From VXMO01 sp965219405 (lineage in GTDB: Bacteria > Chloroflexota > Dehalococcoidia > UBA6926): a stretch of DNA of 64,000 bases. The translations under genes were made by a program, and so were the position numbers. The stretch spans positions 248,001 to 312,000 of the forward strand of contig OZ244736.1 in assembly GCA_965219405.1 (NCBI GenBank). Direction: 5' to 3'. Shown here piece after piece: positions 61,396 to 64,000 of this stretch. The notes below the pieces were generated by a model, which worked only from the letters and a program-made list of their open reading frames with translations, was not told where the DNA came from and searched no databases. How positions within the stretch are numbered: position 1 is the first letter of the stretch; the number at the start of each line of letters is the position of its first letter.

Positions 61396-61517
61396 TTTAT
61401 CGCAGGCGGAGCACGGATATGACGCAGACCCTGATGTGGGTGGGTGTCGTCCTCATCGTTTTGCTGCTGATCATCGCAGCGTTTGGGAAGGGCGAGTCAC
61501 TCAACAGCCCCGATTAG
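61392..61517 (+). CDS. Small single-pass membrane protein (41 residues)
   Basis: An ORF of 41 codons beginning at an ATGA overlap with the MoaD-like gene. A basic N-terminus (MIYRRRSTDMTQTL) is followed by one strongly hydrophobic segment (VGVVLIVLLLIIAAFG), then KGESLNSPD. The overlap implies translational coupling. It is too short for most gene finders. A role as a membrane anchor or partner of the sulfur carrier is speculative. Confidence 0.6.
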   Translation: MIYRRRSTDMTQTLMWVGVVLIVLLLIIAAFGKGESLNSPD

Positions 61518-61546
61518 ACAGTCATTCGACTGATCCGGATACGTCA

Positions 61547-61580
61547 ACAGGCCCGGACCTTTTCATCAGTCCGGGCCTGT
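61547..61580. terminator. Perfect hairpin after the MoaD-like operon
   Basis: ACAGGCCCGGAC and GTCCGGGCCTGT form a perfect 12-bp stem with a 10-nt loop (CTTTTCATCA), 29 nt after the 41-codon ORF. There is no U-run on either side, so termination strength is uncertain. It could serve transcripts from both strands. Confidence 0.6.
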
Positions 61581-61755
61581 CGTGCGATCGCATTGTTCTT
61601 TCGGGCGGTTTCTTTGGACGCTCCTGCTAACCCACCCACTTCACCACTTTGACGGCCGTCTTTTTGGTGTCGCGCGGCGGCGCATAAATGGGCGTCACTT
61701 GCCGCCCTGTTTGCCTCGCTATGTTGGGGTGGCTGATCAGATGCCGCTTAGCGGC

Positions 61756-61830
61756 TCAGCCGGTCCTCCCCACAGCGAGGCTCACGTAAGGGAACTTCCG
61801 AGTGACGTACTCCGCGTAGATACGCATCAT
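61756..61830 (-). CDS. Possible 24-residue peptide ORF
   Basis: ATG 61830 follows AAGGAGGGAAAGACGAC, a consensus ribosome site. The product starts MMRIYAEYVTRKFPYVSLAV and ends at a TGA at 61756. Immediately after, the same frame is open for 42 codons (KRHLISHPNIARQTGRQ, then YAPPRDTKKTAVKVVKWVG) to a TAG at 61627. No family was recognised. Whether the two parts are one interrupted gene, a peptide plus noncoding RNA, or chance is unresolved. Confidence 0.4.
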   Translation of the reverse strand: MMRIYAEYVTRKFPYVSLAVGRTG

Positions 61831-61900
61831 GTCGTCTTTCCCTCCTTTGTTCCGGCTCCCGGGGGGCCGGGCCTTTGGGGCCGTAGCCCCTGTAGACGGC

Positions 61901-61929
61901 ACTCTACTCATACGGGAATAACGTGTCAA
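61901..61929 (-). promoter_or_regulatory. Sigma70-type promoter on the minus strand
   Basis: TTGACA (61929-61924) and TAGAGT (61906-61901) have exactly 17 nt between them. The predicted start near 61894 leaves a leader of about 63 nt with a C(UACG)G tetraloop hairpin before the ribosome site of the 24-codon ORF. Confidence 0.55.
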
Positions 61930-62047
61930 CATTGTGCGCCGTTTCACTAATGAGGGGCTCATTTCTGCACTTTCCTTGCGGGAGAAGGGGACTCCGCCGG
62001 GGTATGCTGGTAGCACGGTTTAGCCCGATGCTCATACCTGATTCGTA

Positions 62048-63103
62048 ATGGCGCTTGCGTACACACTCGGATTGCGCGCCCTCAGCCTCGTGGGCGTGGT
62101 CTTCGTTGTCCTTGTACTCGTTGTCGTGACACTCGGCGCGACGGGGTTCTCGGACCGCATGTTGACGGCCATCGTCTCGGAGGAGATGCGGGGTCAGCGG
62201 CAGGCCCTCGCCGAAACCATCAGGGACCCCGAGCGCCTTGAGGAGACACTGCGAGAGCGGCGGGCAGAACTCGAGGACTTCTATGGCCTGGACCGCCCCT
62301 GGTACACACGCCTGCCCGGGATGGTCGGCCGGGTGCTGACGCTGGATCTCGGGTCGGCGCGCAATTTACGCAGTTTCGATGGCTCGTCACGTGTGACCGA
62401 CATTGTGCTGGAACGTGTGCCCTACTCAATGATGTTGGTGACAACGTCGCTCGTGATTACGGCGATCATCGGCTTATGGCTGGGAGCAAAGTTGGCAACG
62501 CGCGTGGGGACGCGGAGCGACCGCCTTGCCTCCTACCTTGCGGCGGCCTCCAATGCCCTGCCCGCGTGGTGGGCGGGCATCTTGCTGATTCTCGTCCTCT
62601 CCTTCCAACTGCGGATATTCCCATCCGGCGGGCTGTACAGCTCTCCGCCGCCGGACGGGGAGCTGCTGCGGTTCATGGACCTGCTCTGGCACGCGGCTCT
62701 GCCTATCCTGACGCTCGTTCTGGTCTCCGTGGGCGCGTGGACGTACGTGGTACGGACGATGCTGCTGAACACGGCGCAGGAGTTCCACGTGACGGCAGCG
62801 CGGGCGCGGGGGCTGCCGGAGGGACAGGTGATGCGACGCCACATATTGCGCGTTGCAGCTCCACCCATCGCGACAAATATCATCCTTGCGCTGACCGGCT
62901 CCATCGGAGGGGCCATCCTGACGGAGACCGTATTCAACTGGCCGGGAATGGGACGCCTCTATTTCGACGCAATCACGACGGCGGATGAAGCTGTCATCGT
63001 CGCGCTGACGTTCATGTTCACGTTGATGTACGTGGCGGCGCGGTTCGTCCTTGAGGTGTTGTACGTCGTCCTTGATCCGCGCGTGAGGTATACGGCGCAA
63101 TGA
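62048..63103 (+). CDS. ABC transporter permease, DppB/OppB type
   Basis: A 351-residue inner-membrane permease for peptide- or nickel-type substrates. TM1 (LRALSLVGVVFVVLVLVVV) is followed by a charged helical stretch (RQALAETIRDPERLEETL) and the DLDLGSARN-like loop. The EAA-type coupling loop is TAQEFHVTAARARGLPEGQVMRRH, and the end reads EVLYVVLDPRVRY. ATG 62048 (MALAYTLGL) gives a normal N-terminus, and its stop overlaps the start of the next gene (ATGA). The 30846-32652 region encodes a matching type of binding lipoprotein 30 kb away. Confidence 0.9.
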   Translation: MALAYTLGLRALSLVGVVFVVLVLVVVTLGATGFSDRMLTAIVSEEMRGQRQALAETIRDPERLEETLRERRAELEDFYGLDRPWYTRLPGMVGRVLTLDLGSARNLRSFDGSSRVTDIVLERVPYSMMLVTTSLVITAIIGLWLGAKLATRVGTRSDRLASYLAAASNALPAWWAGILLILVLSFQLRIFPSGGLYSSPPPDGELLRFMDLLWHAALPILTLVLVSVGAWTYVVRTMLLNTAQEFHVTAARARGLPEGQVMRRHILRVAAPPIATNIILALTGSIGGAILTETVFNWPGMGRLYFDAITTADEAVIVALTFMFTLMYVAARFVLEVLYVVLDPRVRYTAQ

Positions 63104-64000
63104 GGCCGGGCGAGGCGCTTCGCGTCGTTCTCCGATCAGGCTCAGGGAGGGTGGGCATCGGCCTGCTGGCCGTGCTGGTCTTCGTGTCCCTGCTGGTACC
63201 GTTCTTCTATCCATTGGACTTCGGTTTGCGGTTCTGGAACAACCCCATCGCGTGGGCGGACAACCCCAAAGCCGCCCCGCCCGCGTGGACCAACCTCGTT
63301 GGCGATCAGGCTCCACGCCATCGTGTCTTCGACGCCGAGTCGCCGTCGCAAGCCATCGAGACGGGCCCTGCAACAACGCGCCTCTATTCGTTCACGTTCG
63401 ACCACGAGTCTGAATCGCCGCCTACATTCCTCTCCGTATCAGTGGGACAGGTCACTTTCTACGAGCGGCCGCCGGTCATTTCGATGACACTTGCGAGACC
63501 TGACGGGAGATCGGCGACGATATTGCAGGAGGTGGTGCGAGGTGCGCGACCCGACGAGACACCACCAGTCACACGATTCGCGGACGAACCGCGTCGCATC
63601 TACCTGACAGGGGATACGAATGCGGTCACCGCAACCTCGGATTTCCTACAGCGAGAGTTCGACCTTCGGCTGAGCGCGGCAGAACTGCAGGGCAATCTGG
63701 AGACCGCGCTGTTCGGAACACCGACGGGGAATGACGCAGCGGAGTTCGAGCCGCTGACAGGCGAATACACGGCGACGATCCGCGTCATCACCTACGATTC
63801 GCGGGACTCGGTGGAGAGCGTGCGATTCGTGGCGGCGGGCGGCGTGTTCGGGTTGATGGGAACGGACACGCAGGGGCGCAACCTGGCCACAGGCCTGATG
63901 TTCGGGTTCCCCGTCGCGCTCATCATTGGAATATCGACGAGCGTCGCAGCAACAATTCTCGGCACGTTTTTCGGCATTCTGAGCGGCTTTTCCGGCGGCA
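63100..64000 (+). CDS. ABC transporter permease, DppC/OppC type with large insert, 3' end missing
   Basis: The frame is open from ATG 63100 to the window edge (300 codons). TM1 is VGIGLLAVLVFVSLLVPFF. The family motif GTDTQGRNLATGLMFG (usually GTDxxGRDxxSR) only appears near residue 250, followed by PVALIIGISTSVAATILGT. In ordinary DppC about 60-80 residues separate these points; here about 220 do. The extra part reads as a beta-rich extracytoplasmic domain (SFTFDHESESPPTFLSVS, TGEYTATIRVITYDSRDS). Translationally coupled to the DppB gene. The ATPase genes would lie beyond the window. Confidence 0.85.
   Translation, partial: MRPGEALRVVLRSGSGRVGIGLLAVLVFVSLLVPFFYPLDFGLRFWNNPIAWADNPKAAPPAWTNLVGDQAPRHRVFDAESPSQAIETGPATTRLYSFTFDHESESPPTFLSVSVGQVTFYERPPVISMTLARPDGRSATILQEVVRGARPDETPPVTRFADEPRRIYLTGDTNAVTATSDFLQREFDLRLSAAELQGNLETALFGTPTGNDAAEFEPLTGEYTATIRVITYDSRDSVESVRFVAAGGVFGLMGTDTQGRNLATGLMFGFPVALIIGISTSVAATILGTFFGILSGFSGG

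Larger units (their letters stand above)
61583..62047. other. Gap with cryptic minus-strand microtranscript and 69-nt inverted repeat
   Basis: This 465-nt gap is far from empty. On the minus strand a promoter pair (61901-61929), a GGGGC-TACG-GCCCC hairpin, an AAGGAGGG ribosome site and a 24-codon ORF occur in the right order. A 69-nt imperfect inverted repeat (61713-61781) spans the ORF end, and a further 42 in-frame codons run to 61627. On the plus strand nothing was seen except the upstream region of the permease operon. Confidence 0.5.

Overview
The window looks like a GC-rich, chromosomal piece of a free-living bacterium, most likely a member of the Chloroflexota (Dehalococcoidia / SAR202-like). 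This is an inference. It rests on two molybdopterin-hydroxylase large subunits without their FAD and Fe-S partners, RecG with a long N-terminal extension, TP-rich lipoproteins, a DDDM-rich oligopeptide-binding lipoprotein, single-polypeptide transketolase, and a mosaic of short strand-switching operons. There is no rRNA, CRISPR array, complete insertion sequence or prophage. Two tRNA genes, Arg(TCG) and Asp(GTC), are present.

Layout. 1-4.1 kb: the start of a zinc-ribbon gene, an acyl-CoA dehydrogenase, an orphan beta-class DNA methyltransferase and an amidohydrolase. 4.1-11.2 kb: central metabolism (transketolase, a tandem gamma-carbonic-anhydrase-like protein, rpe, argH, argG) with a DUF1801 gene and a PIN-domain relic. 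11.2-13.3 kb: an AT-richer pair, a protein with a methyltransferase-like motif followed by an SPL-type radical SAM enzyme. 13.3-20.7 kb: rpmB, fakA, an MFS transporter, dinB, a molybdopterin hydroxylase and a HicBA-type toxin-antitoxin pair. 20.8-30.8 kb: a two-gene ABC exporter, an amidohydrolase, a DegV/FakB protein, recG and argS. 30.8-34.5 kb: an oligopeptide-binding lipoprotein, tRNA-Arg and an AT-rich islet with a DUF433 antitoxin and a stop-interrupted DUF5615 toxin. 34.5-45.4 kb: moeB/thiF, an EcsC-like gene, then a long plus-strand run cysK-lspA-rluD-gltX-tRNA-Asp-ROK kinase-esterase-phosphoesterase-recQ. 45.4-54.9 kb: an OB-fold protein, a zincin, mutY, and minus-strand uvrA-membrane protein-HAM1, an aspartic protease, a quinone oxidoreductase and a leucine-rich-repeat lipoprotein. 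54.9-64 kb: a frameshifted lipoprotein, a second molybdopterin hydroxylase, a dienelactone hydrolase, msrA/msrB, a MoaD-like protein with a tiny membrane protein, a cryptic minus-strand microtranscript and a DppB/DppC permease pair cut by the window edge.

How it fits together. Housekeeping repair and translation (dinB, recG, recQ, mutY, uvrA, argS, gltX, rpmB) is interleaved with scavenging functions: hydrolases, amidohydrolases, oligopeptide uptake, molybdopterin hydroxylases and the MoeB/MoaD sulfur-transfer proteins. Two families of short palindromic repeats are scattered between genes, and one copy has entered the 3' end of lspA.

Three genes carry a single lesion that leaves otherwise readable coding sequence on both sides: a TGA in the DUF5615 toxin, a TAA in the recQ C-terminal HTH, and a 7-bp tandem duplication in a lipoprotein. 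The least explained stretch is 61,583-61,930. There a sigma70-like promoter, a UNCG-type hairpin, a consensus Shine-Dalgarno and a 24-codon ORF are followed by a second in-frame open stretch inside a 69-nt inverted repeat.
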